DNA of 64,000 nucleotides from Kocuria massiliensis (lineage in GTDB: Bacteria; Actinomycetota; Actinomycetes; Actinomycetales; Micrococcaceae). The notes below the pieces were generated by a model. The model did not search any database and was not told the DNA's origin. It was given only the letters and a program-made list of their open reading frames with translations. The stretch covers positions 1,231,590 through 1,295,589 of the forward strand of contig NZ_LT835161.1 of assembly GCF_900169715.1 (NCBI RefSeq). Reading direction: 5' to 3'. Shown in pieces: positions 45,272 to 56,402 of this stretch (the first letter of the stretch is position 1; every line of letters begins with the position of its first letter). The position numbers and the translations under genes are program-made.

Positions 45272-45316
45272 AAAGCGGCCTTCCCAGCTATTTTTCATAG
45301 CTGGGAAGGCCGCTTT
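45272..45316 (-). terminator. Terminator between the DHFR-like gene and tRNA-Leu
   Basis: A perfect 20-bp stem, 45272-45291 with 45297-45316, loop TTTTC. On the - strand it is followed by TTTTTTAG, so it ends the tRNA transcript. It may also serve the + strand gene. Confidence 0.9.
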
Positions 45317-45323
45317 GTAGCAA

Positions 45324-45408
45324 TGGTGCCCAAGGTGGGACTCGAACCCACACTCCGTGAAGAACCGCATTTTGAGTGCGGCGCGTCTGCCAATTCCGCC
45401 ACTTGGGC
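45324..45408 (-). tRNA. tRNA-Leu (CAA)
   Basis: 85 nt with encoded CCA. Acceptor GCCCAAG pairs with CTTGGGC; D-arm GGCGGAATTGGCAGACGC; anticodon stem CCGCA/TGCGG with loop CTCAAAA, giving anticodon CAA (codon UUG); a long variable arm, as in class II tRNA; T-arm GTGGGTTCGAGTCCCAC. Confidence 0.95.
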
Positions 45409-45512
45409 CAGTCTCGTCAACGGCTTGCGTCGACTCGAACCATGAATACTTTACACAATCCTTGGTCCGTGCGGAAATCCATAGCCCAGCTGTAGCCAGC
45501 GCCACCCGGCGA

Positions 45513-45542
45513 ACGGGGCAAGGGAGGCTTCCCCTGCCCCGT
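45513..45542 (-). terminator. Hairpin downstream of pyk
   Basis: ACGGGGCAAGGGA (45513-45525) and TCCCCTGCCCCGT (45530-45542) form a 13-bp stem with one G-U on the - strand and a 4-nt loop. There is no T-tract. It lies 57 nt after pyk. Confidence 0.45.
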
Positions 45543-45598
45543 CGACGCGCGCCGGGCGTCGATGACCGAGGCCCTCGACCACAGCTAAATGCACCAAG

Positions 45599-47068
45599 TT
45601 AGTGCTTGTACGGCCCGAGTTTTTCGCGGCTCTCGGGAGCACGAGCCCCCGAATCGTCAAGGTCACCGACTCGGTGGACCTTGACCATGTTGGTCGAACC
45701 TGCGACACCCAAAGGTGTACCCGCCGTCATCACGAGCAGCTCATCGGGCTTGACCAGGTCATATTTGAGAAGATAGCGGTCGACCGCTTCCGTCATGCTG
45801 TCGGTGTCATAACACTCGGACTGCTGCACCGCGTCGACGCCCCAGAACAAGGCCATGAAGGCACGCACCTTGTCGTCCGGGGTAAAGGCCAGCACCGGCT
45901 TGGACGGGCGCAAACGGCACAAACGACGTGCCGAGTCTCCGGACTGCGTGAACGTGCAGATGTAGTTGACGTTGAGCTGGTCAGCAATGTTCACGGCCGC
46001 CAGCGTCACGGCACCGCCACGGGTTCGAGGCGAAGAGCCCAAGGCCGGAACACGATCCAAACCGTGCTTCTCCGTGGACTCGACGATGCGCGCCATCGTC
46101 TGAATGGTGATGATCGGGTACTTACCCACGGAGGTTTCGCCGGACAGCATCACAGCATCCGCCCCGTCAAGAATCGCGTTGGCGCAGTCGGAAGCCTCGG
46201 CGCGGGTCGGCATGGGGTTGGTGATCATGGACTCGAGAACCTGGGTCGCCACGATCACGGGCTTGGCCCAACGGCGGGCCAGCGTAATGGCCTTCTTCTG
46301 GACGAGGGGCACCTCTTCCAGCGGGTACTCCACACCGAGGTCACCACGGGCCACCATGATGCCGTCGAATTTATCGACGATGTCTTGGAGGTTATCCACG
46401 GCCTGCGGCTTCTCGATCTTGGCAATCACCGGAAGACGAAGACCCTCTTCCTCCATGATCTCGTGAACGCGGGTGATGTCGTCGCCCGAACGAACGAAGG
46501 ACAGGGCGATGATGTCCACACCCGTCTGCAAGGCCCAGCGAAGGTCCTTTTCGTCCTTCTCCGTCAGTGCAGGAACCGAGACTGCGACACCGGGGAGATT
46601 GATCCCCTTGTGGTCGGAGACCTTGCCGCCGACGACGACTCGGGTGGTGACCGTCGTGGCATCCACCTGGGTGGCCTCGAGGCGGACCTTTCCGTCGTCG
46701 ATCAGGAGCGCATCTCCGGGACGCACGTCGCCGGGAAGTCCCTTATAGGTGGTGCCACAGATGTCCTGATTACCCGGAACATCGTCAATGGTGATCTTGA
46801 AAACGTCACCTGGCTCCAGGTTGACGGGACCATCAGCGAAAGTTTCCAAGCGGATTTTCGGTCCCTGAATGTCGGCCAAGATCGCGACGTTCTTGCCGAG
46901 ATGAGCCGCGGCACGCCGGACATTGTCGTAATTGTTGATGTGGACTTCGTGGTCACCGTGGCTCATGTTCAGCCGGGCAACATTCAGTCCAGCGGAGATG
47001 GCCTCCGAGACTTTGTCGTAGGTGGAAAGGGCGGGTCCAAGGGTACATACGATTTTTGCGCGTCTCAT
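45599..47068 (-). CDS. pyk: Pyruvate kinase
   Basis: Glycolytic enzyme making pyruvate and ATP from phosphoenolpyruvate. 489 residues. Seen: RRAKIVCTLGPA, RLNMSHGDHEVH, IAKIEKPQAVDNL with the catalytic Lys, MVARGDLGVEYPLEEVP, and ITNPMPTRAEASDCANAILDGADAVMLSGETSVGKYP. The ATG at 47068 has no good Shine-Dalgarno; TAGAGT seven nt upstream suggests a leaderless mRNA. Confidence 0.97.
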   Translation of the reverse strand: MRRAKIVCTLGPALSTYDKVSEAISAGLNVARLNMSHGDHEVHINNYDNVRRAAAHLGKNVAILADIQGPKIRLETFADGPVNLEPGDVFKITIDDVPGNQDICGTTYKGLPGDVRPGDALLIDDGKVRLEATQVDATTVTTRVVVGGKVSDHKGINLPGVAVSVPALTEKDEKDLRWALQTGVDIIALSFVRSGDDITRVHEIMEEEGLRLPVIAKIEKPQAVDNLQDIVDKFDGIMVARGDLGVEYPLEEVPLVQKKAITLARRWAKPVIVATQVLESMITNPMPTRAEASDCANAILDGADAVMLSGETSVGKYPIITIQTMARIVESTEKHGLDRVPALGSSPRTRGGAVTLAAVNIADQLNVNYICTFTQSGDSARRLCRLRPSKPVLAFTPDDKVRAFMALFWGVDAVQQSECYDTDSMTEAVDRYLLKYDLVKPDELLVMTAGTPLGVAGSTNMVKVHRVGDLDDSGARAPESREKLGPYKH

Positions 47069-47075
47069 AGCGTCA

Positions 47076-47081
47076 ACTCTA
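47076..47081 (-). promoter_or_regulatory. -10 box of pyk (leaderless); region 47069-47415
   Basis: TAGAGT, seven nt, ATG. The 347-nt divergent region between pyk and the flavodoxin otherwise contains a C-rich AT/GC mosaic (around 47200-47290) but no clear operator or RNA element that I can name. Confidence 0.5.
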
Positions 47082-47415
47082 GTTCCCTCAATGCCACATG
47101 AACAGTAAGGCGAGGCAACATCCCCGGGTTAAGAATGGTGTCGTCAGGGTCATCGTCACGAACTGTAGCCGGCCGATTCCACCTGCGTTTCCCCTAGAAA
47201 CCGGGGGTTTTCGGGGATTACCGGGGTAAAGCACAGCGTGTAGATATACCTCACATACGGTTACCCCACATCCCAAATTTCCCACATCTACCCACACTCG
47301 CCAGGTCATGGTCCTTGCCGTAGGGTCGTCACGACTACAGTGGAGGTGATGCTCATCATGCACCGCTCAGATCACCCATTGCGTCTGTGCGTACAACGGA
47401 CAAGAGGAGAAACCT

Positions 47416-47952
47416 TTGGCCACGACTCTCGTGCTCTACGGATCAAATTACGGATACACCCGTTCGTACGCCGAATGGATCGCCGAGGATCTGGGTGGTC
47501 GCGCACTCGCAGTGAGCGACGCCACCGGAGACGACGTCGCCCAGGCTGATCTCGTGGTGTTGGGAGCCAGCGATTACGCGGGAAAGCTGACGAATGCCGA
47601 CCAGTTTAAAGCTTTGGACGCCGCCCTTTCGCCCAAGAAGAAGGGCTTCTTCACCGTCTCCTTTTCCGGAGATGTGTCGCAGCCAACGGAGAAACTCGAT
47701 GCACTCATCGCGAAGAACCTCGGCGAGGTCTATCAGGACGGCGCGCCCACGGCTCACTTTCGCGGCGGAATCGACTACTCGGTTCTCTCCCGAGCACACA
47801 AAACCGCAATGGTCGGCGTCAAAACCTTCTTGAAATCTAAACCGCACAAATCAGAGACCGACCGTCAGATGATCGACTGTTACGGCGGTTCGGCCGACTA
47901 TCGCGACCGGTCATCCATCACGCCGTTCATCGAGGCACTGAAGGCTCTCTGA
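47416..47952 (+). CDS. Flavodoxin-domain protein
   Basis: 178 residues from a TTG start with AGAGGAGA five nt upstream. FMN-binding flavodoxin fold: TLVLYGSNYGYTRSYAEWIA (phosphate loop), VVLGASDYAGKLTNADQF, and FTVSFSGD. Similar to protoporphyrinogen-oxidase-type (HemG-like) flavodoxins, but the partner is unknown. A hairpin follows. Confidence 0.85.
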   Translation: MATTLVLYGSNYGYTRSYAEWIAEDLGGRALAVSDATGDDVAQADLVVLGASDYAGKLTNADQFKALDAALSPKKKGFFTVSFSGDVSQPTEKLDALIAKNLGEVYQDGAPTAHFRGGIDYSVLSRAHKTAMVGVKTFLKSKPHKSETDRQMIDCYGGSADYRDRSSITPFIEALKAL

Positions 47953-47976
47953 CGACGACATCCCCTCGACATGCCA

Positions 47977-48013
47977 TGAGCCCCCGGATTCAGGAGAAGA
48001 ATCCGGGGGCTCA
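47977..48013 (+). terminator. Hairpin between the flavodoxin gene and gltD
   Basis: Perfect 15-bp stem TGAGCCCCCGGATTC (47977-47991) and GAATCCGGGGGCTCA (47999-48013), 7-nt loop, between convergent genes. No T-tract. Confidence 0.7.
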
Positions 48014-48048
48014 CTCGTCCGCGACCGGCGATGCGCCGTCGTGGTCGG

Positions 48049-49509
48049 TTACAACAGATTGATCGGTCGGTCCGAAGGCGAAACCGGTTCCGGAAGAACC
48101 GTGGTTCCCACCAAATGCCGCTCTACCGCCGCAGCGCAGGCTCGGCCCTCGGCGATGGCCCACACCACGAGCGACTGACCCCGGCCAGCGTCGCCGCAGG
48201 AAAAGACGCCGGGCACGTTGGTCATGTACTGGTCGTCGCGGGCCACGTTGGTCCGAGAGTCGAATTCCGCTCCGGCCTGATCCACGATGTCTTCCGAATC
48301 CTGACCGGTGAAGCCGAGGGCCAGGAACACGAGATCCGCAGGAATGACCCGCTCACTTCCCGCTTTGGGCCCTCGAGTGCCGTCGTCACGGTATTCTGTG
48401 TCGGCGATCTTGAGACCGGTGAGGACGCCGTCCTCCCCCACGAATTCGATGGTCGAGGCGAGGTAGTTTCGGTCGCCGCCTTCCTCGTGGGCGCTGGCGA
48501 CCTCGAAGAGATTCGGGAACATCGGCCACGGTTCGTGGTCGGCACGTTCCTCTGGAGGGCGCTTACCAATGGCCAGCGTCGTCACGGAAGCCGCCTTCTG
48601 CCGGTTCGCGGTACCGATGCAATCCGCGCCGGTATCGCCACCGCCCAAAATCACCACGTGTTTGCCTTCGGCCGAAATCTGATCCGGAACGTCGTCGCCA
48701 GCGATCACGCGATTCGACTGCACGAGGTAATCCATGGCGAAGTGAACACCGTCGAGTTCACGTCCGGGAATCGGTAGGTCTCGAGGCTTGGTTGCCCCGG
48801 TGGCCACGATCACGGCGTCATAACGACGGCGGAGCTGGTCCCAGGAAATATCCCGACCGATCTCTACTCCCGCGCGGAATCGGGTACCTTCCTCGCGCAT
48901 CACGTCCAAACGGCGATCCAGCACCGATTTTTCCATCTTGAAGTCGGGAATTCCGTAGCGGAGAAGCCCGCCGATACGGTCGTCTCGTTCGTAGACGGCC
49001 ACCGTGTATCCGGCCTGTGTGAGTTGCTGCGCAGCGGCCAGTCCGGCCGGACCGGAACCCACCACGGCCACCGTCTTGTCGACCAAGCGCTCTGGCAGGT
49101 GAGGCTCAATCAGCCCCTCGTCGAAGGCCTTCTCACCGATCGTGTATTCGACCTGTTTGATCGTCACGGCCGGCTGGTTGATCCCCAGAACGCACGACGA
49201 CTCGCACGGTGCGGGGCACACGCGACCGGTGAATTCCGGAAAATTATTGGTCGCGTGCATGCGCTGCACTGCCTCGGCGGTCTTGTCGCGCCACATGAGG
49301 TCGTTCCACTCCGGGATCAAGTTGCCCAGCGGGCACCCCTGATGGCAGAAGGCCACGCCACAGTCCATGCACCGGGACGCTTGTTCCTTGAGGACCGCCG
49401 AGTCTTGCTCGACCTGGACCTCTTTCCAGTCTCGAATTCGCACCGGTACGGGGCGTTTGGGCCGGTCAACTCGATGATTGTGCTTCAAAAAGCCTCTCGG
49501 ATCAGCCAC
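48049..49509 (-). CDS. gltD: Glutamate synthase small subunit
   Basis: Passes electrons from NADPH to the large subunit for glutamate formation. 486 residues from the GTG at 49509 (GGAGGAG upstream, overlapping the gltB stop by 8 nt). Seen: [17 protein letters not shown] and [12 protein letters not shown] (Fe-S ligands), FAD motif [17 protein letters not shown], and NADPH motif [17 protein letters not shown]. The longer upstream frame lies inside gltB and is rejected. Confidence 0.96.
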   Translation of the reverse strand: MADPRGFLKHNHRVDRPKRPVPVRIRDWKEVQVEQDSAVLKEQASRCMDCGVAFCHQGCPLGNLIPEWNDLMWRDKTAEAVQRMHATNNFPEFTGRVCPAPCESSCVLGINQPAVTIKQVEYTIGEKAFDEGLIEPHLPERLVDKTVAVVGSGPAGLAAAQQLTQAGYTVAVYERDDRIGGLLRYGIPDFKMEKSVLDRRLDVMREEGTRFRAGVEIGRDISWDQLRRRYDAVIVATGATKPRDLPIPGRELDGVHFAMDYLVQSNRVIAGDDVPDQISAEGKHVVILGGGDTGADCIGTANRQKAASVTTLAIGKRPPEERADHEPWPMFPNLFEVASAHEEGGDRNYLASTIEFVGEDGVLTGLKIADTEYRDDGTRGPKAGSERVIPADLVFLALGFTGQDSEDIVDQAGAEFDSRTNVARDDQYMTNVPGVFSCGDAGRGQSLVVWAIAEGRACAAAVERHLVGTTVLPEPVSPSDRPINLL

Positions 49510-52500
49510 GTGCGGTCTCCTCCAAAATTTCTTGCCAGACCTGATCCCCATCGGGATCCGTTCCTTCAGCTTCGGCGCGCGCCCTAATGTCTCGGACCGC
49601 CGCGAAGTCCCGCGGTAGGACGCGTGTGAACCGTGCGAGAGACCCCTCGGGATCGGCCAACATGGTCCGAGCGATCTCCGAGTCGGTCTCCGCCACATGC
49701 TGACGGAGCAGCTCCAGGACAATTTCTTCTTCATGCGGGTGGAGCCCGGCGAAGGTCAATTCCCCCGACTCGCGCGCGGCCTTGTTGACATCCATGACGT
49801 CGAGGTCCAGAACATACGCCACGCCTCCCGACATACCGGCTCCGAAATTTCGGCCCGTGTCGCCCAAGATCAGAGCAACACCACCGGTCATGTACTCGCA
49901 GCCGTGGTCGCCAATTCCTTCGACGACGGCGGTGGCGCCCGAGTTTCGAACCAGGAATCGTTCACCGACTTGGCCTCGAAGGAACATCTCGCCGCTGGTC
50001 GCTCCATATCCGATGACGTTGCCCGCGATCACGTTGTCCTGAGCGATAAACAACGCGTCCGACTCCGGCCGGACGATGATGCGGCCACCCGAAAGCCCCT
50101 TGCCCGTGTAGTCGTTGGCGTCGCCCGTCAATCGGATAGTGATGCCCTGGGGCAAAAACGCACCGAGAGACTGGCCCGCCTGACCGTGAAGGTTCAAGGT
50201 AATGGTGTCGTCCTCCAGGAAGTCGGCACCGAAGGTCTGCGTCACGCGGTGCCCCAACATCGTGCCGATCGCCCGATCGGTGTTGATGATCGTGTGATCG
50301 ATGGAGACGGGGCGACGATCGCGCAATGCAGGTTCCGCGAGCCGGATGAGCTCGTTATCCATGTGCAATTCCAGCTCGTGGTCTTGCGGACGAGTATTTC
50401 GGATGCCTTCGTTTCCGAACTCGTCGGCAGAGGAACGCAGGATATCGCGCAGGTCCAGCCCATCGGCCTTCCAATGGGCCACAGCCTTGCGGGTGTCGAG
50501 CACTTCCGCGTGACCGATCGCCTCGGCGAGGCTCCGGAATCCCAGTTCGGCCAAATACTCGCGAATCTCCTGCGCGATGAATTCGAAGAAGTTCACCACG
50601 TGATCAGCTTGACCACGGAAGCGTTCGCGCAACTGCGGATTTTGGGTCGCGATGCCCACCGGGCACGTGTCCAAGTGGCACTTGCGCATCATGATGCAGC
50701 CTTCGACCACCAAAGGTGCGGTCGCGAAACCGTATTCTTCCGCCCCCAGCAGTGCCGCCACGACGACGTCGCGGCCTGTCTTCATTTGGCCGTCGGCTTG
50801 GACCACCACACGATCGCGCAGCCCGTTGAGCAGCAGGGTCTGTTGCGTTTCGGCGAGACCGAGTTCCCACGGGGCTCCGGCGTGTTTGAGGGAGTTCATG
50901 GGTGCCGCACCGGTGCCGCCGTCGTGACCCGAAACGAGGACGACGTCGGCCTTCGCCTTAGTGACGCCGCTGGCTACGGTGCCGATCCCCATTTCCGAGA
51001 CCAGTTTGACGTGGACCCGAGCTTCCGGGTTCGCCCGCTTGAGGTCGTAGATGAGCTGGGCCAGGTCTTCAATCGAATAGATATCGTGATGCGGCGGCGG
51101 TGAAATCAGCGAGACACCCGGCGTCGCGTGACGGGTGCGGGCAACCCACGGATAAACCTTGGCCGACATCAATTGGCCGCCCTCACCCGGCTTAGCACCC
51201 TGTGCCATCTTGATTTGGAGGTCGGTCGCGTTGGTTAGGTACAAGCTCGTGACGCCAAAACGTCCTGAGGCTATCTGCTTGATGGCCGATCGACGTTCAG
51301 GATCCAGCAAACGGTCGAGGTCCTCGCCGCCTTCTCCCGTATTCGACTTGGCCCCCAGACGGTTCATCGCAATGGCGAGGGTCTCGTGGGCCTCCTTCGA
51401 AATGGATCCGTAGGACATTGCGCCCGTGGAGAATCGACGAACGATCTCGCTGACGGGCTCGACCTCCTCGAGAGGCACCGAGGGACGCTTCGACCTGAAA
51501 TCCAAGAGTCCACGAAGGGTCATGAGATCCTTCGACTGGTCGTCCACCAGCTTGGTGTAGGACTTGAAAATGTCGTAGCTCCGAGTCTTCGTGGCGTGCT
51601 GGAGCCGGAAGATCGTGTGCGGATTGAACAAGTGCGGCGGCCCGTCACGACGCCAGTCGTACTCGCCGCCGGTCTCCAGGCTTCGATACGGAATCTTCAC
51701 GCCGTCCTGAGGGTAGGCACGATCGTGACGAGACTTGACCTCGGCGGCAATGACGTCGAGCCCCACACCGCCCATTTGGGAGTGCGTTCCGGTGAAATAT
51801 TCGTCCACGAGCGACTGCGCAAGTCCCAATGCCTCAAAGGTTTGAGCGCCGCAATATGAGCTGACCGTCGAAATGCCCATCTTGGACATGATCTTCTGCA
51901 GGCCTTTACCCAAGGCCTTGATGAGGTTCGTGGTCGCCTGTTGAGCCGTGACACCGGTTAGGTCACCGGTGGCGACCAGCTGTTCCACGGATTCCATGGC
52001 CAGGTACGGATTGACCGCAGAAGCACCAAAACCCACCAGGGCAGCAATGTGATGCACTTCCCGGACGTCACCAGCCTCGACGACGAGAGCCACCTTGGTG
52101 CGGGTCGCGGAGCGCAACAGGTGGTGGTGCACAGCCGCCGTGAGAAGGAGCGAAGGAATAGGTGCCCAGTTGGCGTTCGAATTACGGTCTGACAGCACGA
52201 CGTATTCGATGCCGCGGTTCACGGCCGCAGAGACCTTCTCGCAAATTTCGGAGATCCGAGACCGTAATGCCGCTTCTCCCCCGGCGGGTTCGTACAGACC
52301 CCTCACTTTGAGCGCGGCCGGCATGCCGTCGTCGTCCTCGATGTACATGATCTTGTCGAGCTGGTCGTTGTCGATCACGGGGAAATCGAGCTCGAGCTGA
52401 CGTGTGGGCACGTACCCGTTGCGCAAAAGGTTTCCGTTGGGCCCCAGCGATGATCGCAGGGAGGTGACGAGCTCTTCGCGGATCGAGTCCAACGGCGGGT

Positions 52501-54163
52501 TCGTCACCTGGGCGAAGGACTGGATGAAGTAGTCGAACAGCAATCGAGGCCGGCCGGAGAGGACCGCGATGGGCGTATCCGTGCCCATCGCGTAGATCGG
52601 CTCGGCACCCTTCGCCGCCATCGGCCCGAGCAGTGACTTCAGTTCCTCGTGTGTGTATCCAAAAGTTTGCTGACGCACGAGAATCGACTGAGCCGACGGA
52701 TTGCGGTGCTCACGCTCGGGAAGATCGGCGAGCCGCATGATGTTGCGATCCGCCCACTCTTTCCAGGGGTTGCGGGCCGCGACGTCGTCCTTGACCTCCT
52801 GATCAGGAACGATCCGGCCCTCGCGGGTGTCGACCAGGAAGATCTTGCCCGGAGCGACGCGTCCCTTGGACACAATCTTCGTGTCACCCAGATCGACGAC
52901 GCCGACTTCGGATGCAAAGATCACCAGTCCATCTTCGGTTTCCCAGTAGCGGCCCGGACGTAGCCCGTTACGGTCCAGCACGGAACCCACCAGTTCACCG
53001 TCGGTAAAGGTCACGGCGGCCGGGCCATCCCACGGTTCCATGAGGGTCGAGTGATACCGATAAAACGCGCGGCGCGCCTCATCCATGCTCTCGTGGTTCT
53101 CCCAGGCCTCAGGAATCATCATCATGATGGCCTCGGTTACGGAACGCCCAGAAAGCATGAGCAGCTCCAAGACCTCGTCGAAAGACTGTGAGTCGGAGGC
53201 GCCCACGGAACAGATCGGAAAGAGTTCTTCCGGACGGCGTCCGAGCACCGGGGATTTGAGCTGCGACTGACGCGCACGCATCCAGTTGCGGTTGCCCTTG
53301 ACGGTATTGATCTCACCGTTGTGAGCGATGGTGCGGAACGGCTGGGCCAGAGGCCATGAGGGGAAGGTGTTGGTGGAAAACCGCGAATGCACGATCGCCA
53401 GGCGGGTCACGAAGGCCGGATCAGAAAGGTCGGGGTAGAACGGCTCCAACTGGGCCGTCGTCAGCATGCCCTTGTACGTGATGGTGCGCGTCGAGAAGGA
53501 CGGGAAGTAGATCCCCAACTTATGCTGCGCCCGCTTACGCAGACGGAAGGCCTTTTGGTCGAGCTGCCGTCGCTGCTGGTCGGCGTCCAACTCGATCACC
53601 GGGATGTGTCCCGTGACGGCTTGATCTGCCTCGTCGGTGATGGCTTCCGCGATAAACATCTGCACGAAATACGGCATGACGGCGCGGGCGGATCCCCCCA
53701 CGATGCTTGAGTCCACCGGTACCTCGCGCCAACCGACCACCCGGGTTCCTTCACCCTCGGCCATTTCGGTCAAGGACTGCAGAAGCTCCTCGGAGTTGAC
53801 TCCATCGGTCGGAAGATAGGCCGTGCCGACGGCGTATTTCCCCAGCGGAGGTAGCTCGAAGTCGACGACGGACCGGAAAAAGTCGTCCGGGATCTGCGTC
53901 ATCACGCCAGCGCCGTCGCCCGTGCCTTTGTCGGCTCCGACGGCGCCGCGATGTTCCAGCGAACGGAGGGCGGTCAGGGCTTTGTCGACGACGTCGTGCG
54001 TGGCCTCTCCCGTCAAGCTGGCGATCATCGCCAACCCACAGGCGTCCTTTTCGAACTCCGGGTCGTACAGTCCGTGTTTCTCCGGAATGTCCGCGAACGT
54101 CTTGAACGGTGAAGGTGCGTGGCCGCGTCCCTCGGCGGAATCGGTCATATCGAAACCATTCAA
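49502..54163 (-). CDS. gltB: Glutamate synthase large subunit
   Basis: Makes glutamate from 2-oxoglutarate and glutamine. About 1553 residues from a TTG at 54163, chosen because GGAGAGG lies ~7 nt upstream; the ATG at 54148 is the alternative. Propeptide then catalytic Cys in [11 protein letters not shown] (~42); FMN-binding TIM barrel ([16 protein letters not shown]); 3Fe-4S ligands in [19 protein letters not shown]; and the C-terminal GXGXG beta-helix ([34 protein letters not shown]-type). Confidence 0.97.
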   Translation of the reverse strand: MNGFDMTDSAEGRGHAPSPFKTFADIPEKHGLYDPEFEKDACGLAMIASLTGEATHDVVDKALTALRSLEHRGAVGADKGTGDGAGVMTQIPDDFFRSVVDFELPPLGKYAVGTAYLPTDGVNSEELLQSLTEMAEGEGTRVVGWREVPVDSSIVGGSARAVMPYFVQMFIAEAITDEADQAVTGHIPVIELDADQQRRQLDQKAFRLRKRAQHKLGIYFPSFSTRTITYKGMLTTAQLEPFYPDLSDPAFVTRLAIVHSRFSTNTFPSWPLAQPFRTIAHNGEINTVKGNRNWMRARQSQLKSPVLGRRPEELFPICSVGASDSQSFDEVLELLMLSGRSVTEAIMMMIPEAWENHESMDEARRAFYRYHSTLMEPWDGPAAVTFTDGELVGSVLDRNGLRPGRYWETEDGLVIFASEVGVVDLGDTKIVSKGRVAPGKIFLVDTREGRIVPDQEVKDDVAARNPWKEWADRNIMRLADLPEREHRNPSAQSILVRQQTFGYTHEELKSLLGPMAAKGAEPIYAMGTDTPIAVLSGRPRLLFDYFIQSFAQVTNPPLDSIREELVTSLRSSLGPNGNLLRNGYVPTRQLELDFPVIDNDQLDKIMYIEDDDGMPAALKVRGLYEPAGGEAALRSRISEICEKVSAAVNRGIEYVVLSDRNSNANWAPIPSLLLTAAVHHHLLRSATRTKVALVVEAGDVREVHHIAALVGFGASAVNPYLAMESVEQLVATGDLTGVTAQQATTNLIKALGKGLQKIMSKMGISTVSSYCGAQTFEALGLAQSLVDEYFTGTHSQMGGVGLDVIAAEVKSRHDRAYPQDGVKIPYRSLETGGEYDWRRDGPPHLFNPHTIFRLQHATKTRSYDIFKSYTKLVDDQSKDLMTLRGLLDFRSKRPSVPLEEVEPVSEIVRRFSTGAMSYGSISKEAHETLAIAMNRLGAKSNTGEGGEDLDRLLDPERRSAIKQIASGRFGVTSLYLTNATDLQIKMAQGAKPGEGGQLMSAKVYPWVARTRHATPGVSLISPPPHHDIYSIEDLAQLIYDLKRANPEARVHVKLVSEMGIGTVASGVTKAKADVVLVSGHDGGTGAAPMNSLKHAGAPWELGLAETQQTLLLNGLRDRVVVQADGQMKTGRDVVVAALLGAEEYGFATAPLVVEGCIMMRKCHLDTCPVGIATQNPQLRERFRGQADHVVNFFEFIAQEIREYLAELGFRSLAEAIGHAEVLDTRKAVAHWKADGLDLRDILRSSADEFGNEGIRNTRPQDHELELHMDNELIRLAEPALRDRRPVSIDHTIINTDRAIGTMLGHRVTQTFGADFLEDDTITLNLHGQAGQSLGAFLPQGITIRLTGDANDYTGKGLSGGRIIVRPESDALFIAQDNVIAGNVIGYGATSGEMFLRGQVGERFLVRNSGATAVVEGIGDHGCEYMTGGVALILGDTGRNFGAGMSGGVAYVLDLDVMDVNKAARESGELTFAGLHPHEEEIVLELLRQHVAETDSEIARTMLADPEGSLARFTRVLPRDFAAVRDIRARAEAEGTDPDGDQVWQEILEETARG

Positions 54164-54630
54164 AGTGGAGCCTCTCCTCCTCGTGTCAGTCCGTGAACTC
54201 ATGCCAGGTCAGTGCCCTGCGAGTTCGTCGGTGCCACGTACTCCTGACGAGGCGGCACCGCGGTTCGGCGAACCGGTGGATCCAACATCCCTGTCGATCG
54301 GGTTTCACGTGCGGGTCTTGAAGTTCCGACGTCGAACGGGAGAGGAAGGGTCACGGCTGCTGGCGCAACGAGCGCGACCGGTCGGAGCTCTAGGCCCCGA
54401 CGATCCAACGGTCACCGCGTCTTTGCAGCTACTACGAGATATTTCGGCGCTGTGTGGTGCACGCACCGAGTCGATCATGTTGCCTCGCCTGTGATGTGAT
54501 GCGGCGGCAAGGCACGACTTTCCCATGTGTTGTTCCGCCAAAGTACCACGACGTGACCCACGTCCCTGAATGAGGTCTCAACTTCTCCACGTATTACGGC
54601 TGAGATACAGAATCATTACGAGCACGAAAA
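54164..54630 (-). other. Long gltB upstream region without a gene
   Basis: About 470 nt between the lgt terminator and gltB. Frames here (for example a 78-residue one on the - strand) have odd composition and no support. The strongest signal is the Shine-Dalgarno GGAGGAGAGG next to the gltB start. I see no operator or riboswitch I can name. Confidence 0.5.
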
Positions 54631-54662
54631 GAGGGCCGGTTCCATTTCTGGAACCGGCCCTC
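54631..54662 (-). terminator. Terminator of the trp-lgt operon
   Basis: Perfect 14-bp stem GAGGGCCGGTTCCA (54631-54644) and TGGAACCGGCCCTC (54649-54662), loop TTTC, then TTTT on the - strand. It lies 17 nt after the lgt stop. Confidence 0.88.
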
Positions 54663-54678
54663 TTCAACTCCCATGTGG

Positions 54679-55554
54679 TTAGGCTTCGACGGCCGTGGCG
54701 TCGCGATCTTTGGAAATATCCTCAGGATCTTTGGTCTTGCGGCGGCTCATAGCGAACAGCATGACCGCGCCGAGAACCACCAGGAACCCCGACGTCCACA
54801 CGTGAATCCGGAGACCCAGAAATTCATCCGAGTGGTCGATCCGGAGGAACAGCTCAATGAGGAATCGGCCGAATCCGTAGTACATGACGTAGGTCCAGAA
54901 GACCTGCCCCATTTTCGTCAGAACCCTCCGGGAAAGCCACAGGATGACGAGCCCGCCGAGGATGTCCCACAGGGATTCGTAGAGGAACGTCGGGTGAAAC
55001 AAAGTTCCGGGCGGGTACTGTTGCGGAAAGTTGCTGGACAGCGGGTCGATTTCGAGTCCCCATGGCAAGGTGGTCGGTTTCCCGAAGAGCTCCTGGTTGA
55101 ACCAGTTCCCCCACCGGCCGATGCCCTGAGCGATAAGAATTCCAGGGGCCGCGGCGTCGGCAAATGCCGCCAAGGAGACGTGCTTCCGGCGGCAGGCGAT
55201 CCAGGCTCCCAAGGCTCCCAGGGTCACGGCACCCATGATGCCGATTCCGCCCTCCCAAATTTTGAGGGCATCCCAGGGGTTTTTGCCGGGACCGAAGTAG
55301 TCACCGGGGGCCGTGATCAAGACGTGATACATCCGGGCTCCGACGAGCCCAAAGGGAATGGCCCAGAGGGCGATGTCCCAAATATCGTCGGGGTTACGGC
55401 CTGTCGCTGCCCACCGTCGAGTGGTGAGCCATAGGCACACGAGAATCCCCAGCAGGATGCACAACGCGTACGCGTGGATGGTCAGGGGGCCCAGATGAAA
55501 ACCGGACCAGCTGGGAGACGGAATAGCTCCGAGGATGGGTACCACCAGGCTCAT
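54679..55554 (-). CDS. lgt: Prolipoprotein diacylglyceryl transferase
   Basis: Membrane enzyme that moves diacylglyceryl to the Cys of prolipoproteins. 291 residues, seven membrane segments. Signature AQGIGRWGNWFNQELFGKPT, the HxxFLYES-type HPTFLYESLWDI, and the Y-GFGRFLIE motif. Its ATG overlaps the trpA stop (ATGA), so it is translated with the trp genes, an arrangement known in actinobacteria. Confidence 0.96.
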   Translation of the reverse strand: MSLVVPILGAIPSPSWSGFHLGPLTIHAYALCILLGILVCLWLTTRRWAATGRNPDDIWDIALWAIPFGLVGARMYHVLITAPGDYFGPGKNPWDALKIWEGGIGIMGAVTLGALGAWIACRRKHVSLAAFADAAAPGILIAQGIGRWGNWFNQELFGKPTTLPWGLEIDPLSSNFPQQYPPGTLFHPTFLYESLWDILGGLVILWLSRRVLTKMGQVFWTYVMYYGFGRFLIELFLRIDHSDEFLGLRIHVWTSGFLVVLGAVMLFAMSRRKTKDPEDISKDRDATAVEA

Positions 55555-56402
55555 GCGGAGGCTCCGGACCGACCCGCCAACTGTCTCGTCAGTTCACCGA
55601 CGGCTTCCGGGCCGCCCTCTCCGAGCGCCCGAACGAGGGCGGTCCCCACGATCACGCCGTCGGCGTAGCTGCCAATTTCTTCCACGTGCTCCCGGCGGGA
55701 GACGCCGAGTCCAACGCAGACCTTCGGTGCGCCCGCGGTTCGGAGGTCGGACACGAGCCGTTCGGCCACGTCCGAAACGGATGATCGTGCCCCGGTCACT
55801 CCCATCACGGAAACGGCGTAGACGAAACCACTTGAAGCCCGAGAGATCATTTCGAGGCGTTCGACCGTAGACGACGGTGCCGCGAGGAAAATTCGGTCGA
55901 GGCCGTGACGGTCACTCGCCTCGAGCCATTCTGCGGCTTCGTCCGGGACCAGGTCGGGCGTGATGATTCCGGCGCCACCGGCAGCAGCGAGCTGCGACGC
56001 GAAGTGGTCAACGCCCTTTCGAAGCACCGGGTTCCAGTAGGTCATCACGACGACGACCGCCGAGGTTTGGGCCGTAATCTCGCGGACGGCACGAAAAACG
56101 TCGTCCACCCGGAAACCTCGGGACAGTGCCACGGCGGTGGCTTCCTGGATGACGGGGCCGTCCATGACCGGGTCGGAATAGGGTATGCCGAGTTCAATGA
56201 TGTCGGCCCCGTTCTGTCCCAGCTCAATGCCGGCCCGAATGGATTCGTCGACTGTGGGATAACCCACCGGCAGGTAACCAATCAGTGCAGGGCGTCCCTC
56301 CGCTTGGCATTCCGCAAGCTTGGCCGCGAGTGGCGACTCCGGGTTGGGCTGAGGGAAGCTTCGGGTCGAGGCGCTGAATTGTTCCGATTCGGGCGTGGTC
56401 AT
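55551..56402 (-). CDS. trpA: Tryptophan synthase alpha subunit
   Basis: Cleaves indole-glycerol phosphate to indole. 283 residues. Catalytic Glu in [17 protein letters not shown] (with the following Asp), and [15 protein letters not shown] near the active-site loop. The ATG overlaps the trpB stop (ATGA). Confidence 0.97.
   Translation of the reverse strand: MTTPESEQFSASTRSFPQPNPESPLAAKLAECQAEGRPALIGYLPVGYPTVDESIRAGIELGQNGADIIELGIPYSDPVMDGPVIQEATAVALSRGFRVDDVFRAVREITAQTSAVVVVMTYWNPVLRKGVDHFASQLAAAGGAGIITPDLVPDEAAEWLEASDRHGLDRIFLAAPSSTVERLEMISRASSGFVYAVSVMGVTGARSSVSDVAERLVSDLRTAGAPKVCVGLGVSRREHVEEIGSYADGVIVGTALVRALGEGGPEAVGELTRQLAGRSGASA

Noticed and set aside
45602-47101. 499-residue open frame antisense to pyk
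   Set aside because: Shadow of pyruvate kinase, which shows all family motifs; no protein family is recognised in the antisense product.
49697-51103. 468-residue + strand frame inside gltB
   Set aside because: Antisense shadow of the conserved GltB C-terminal half.
54305-54541. 78-residue frame upstream of gltB as a leader peptide
   Set aside because: Too long and without regulatory codon runs or paired hairpins; composition is random-like.
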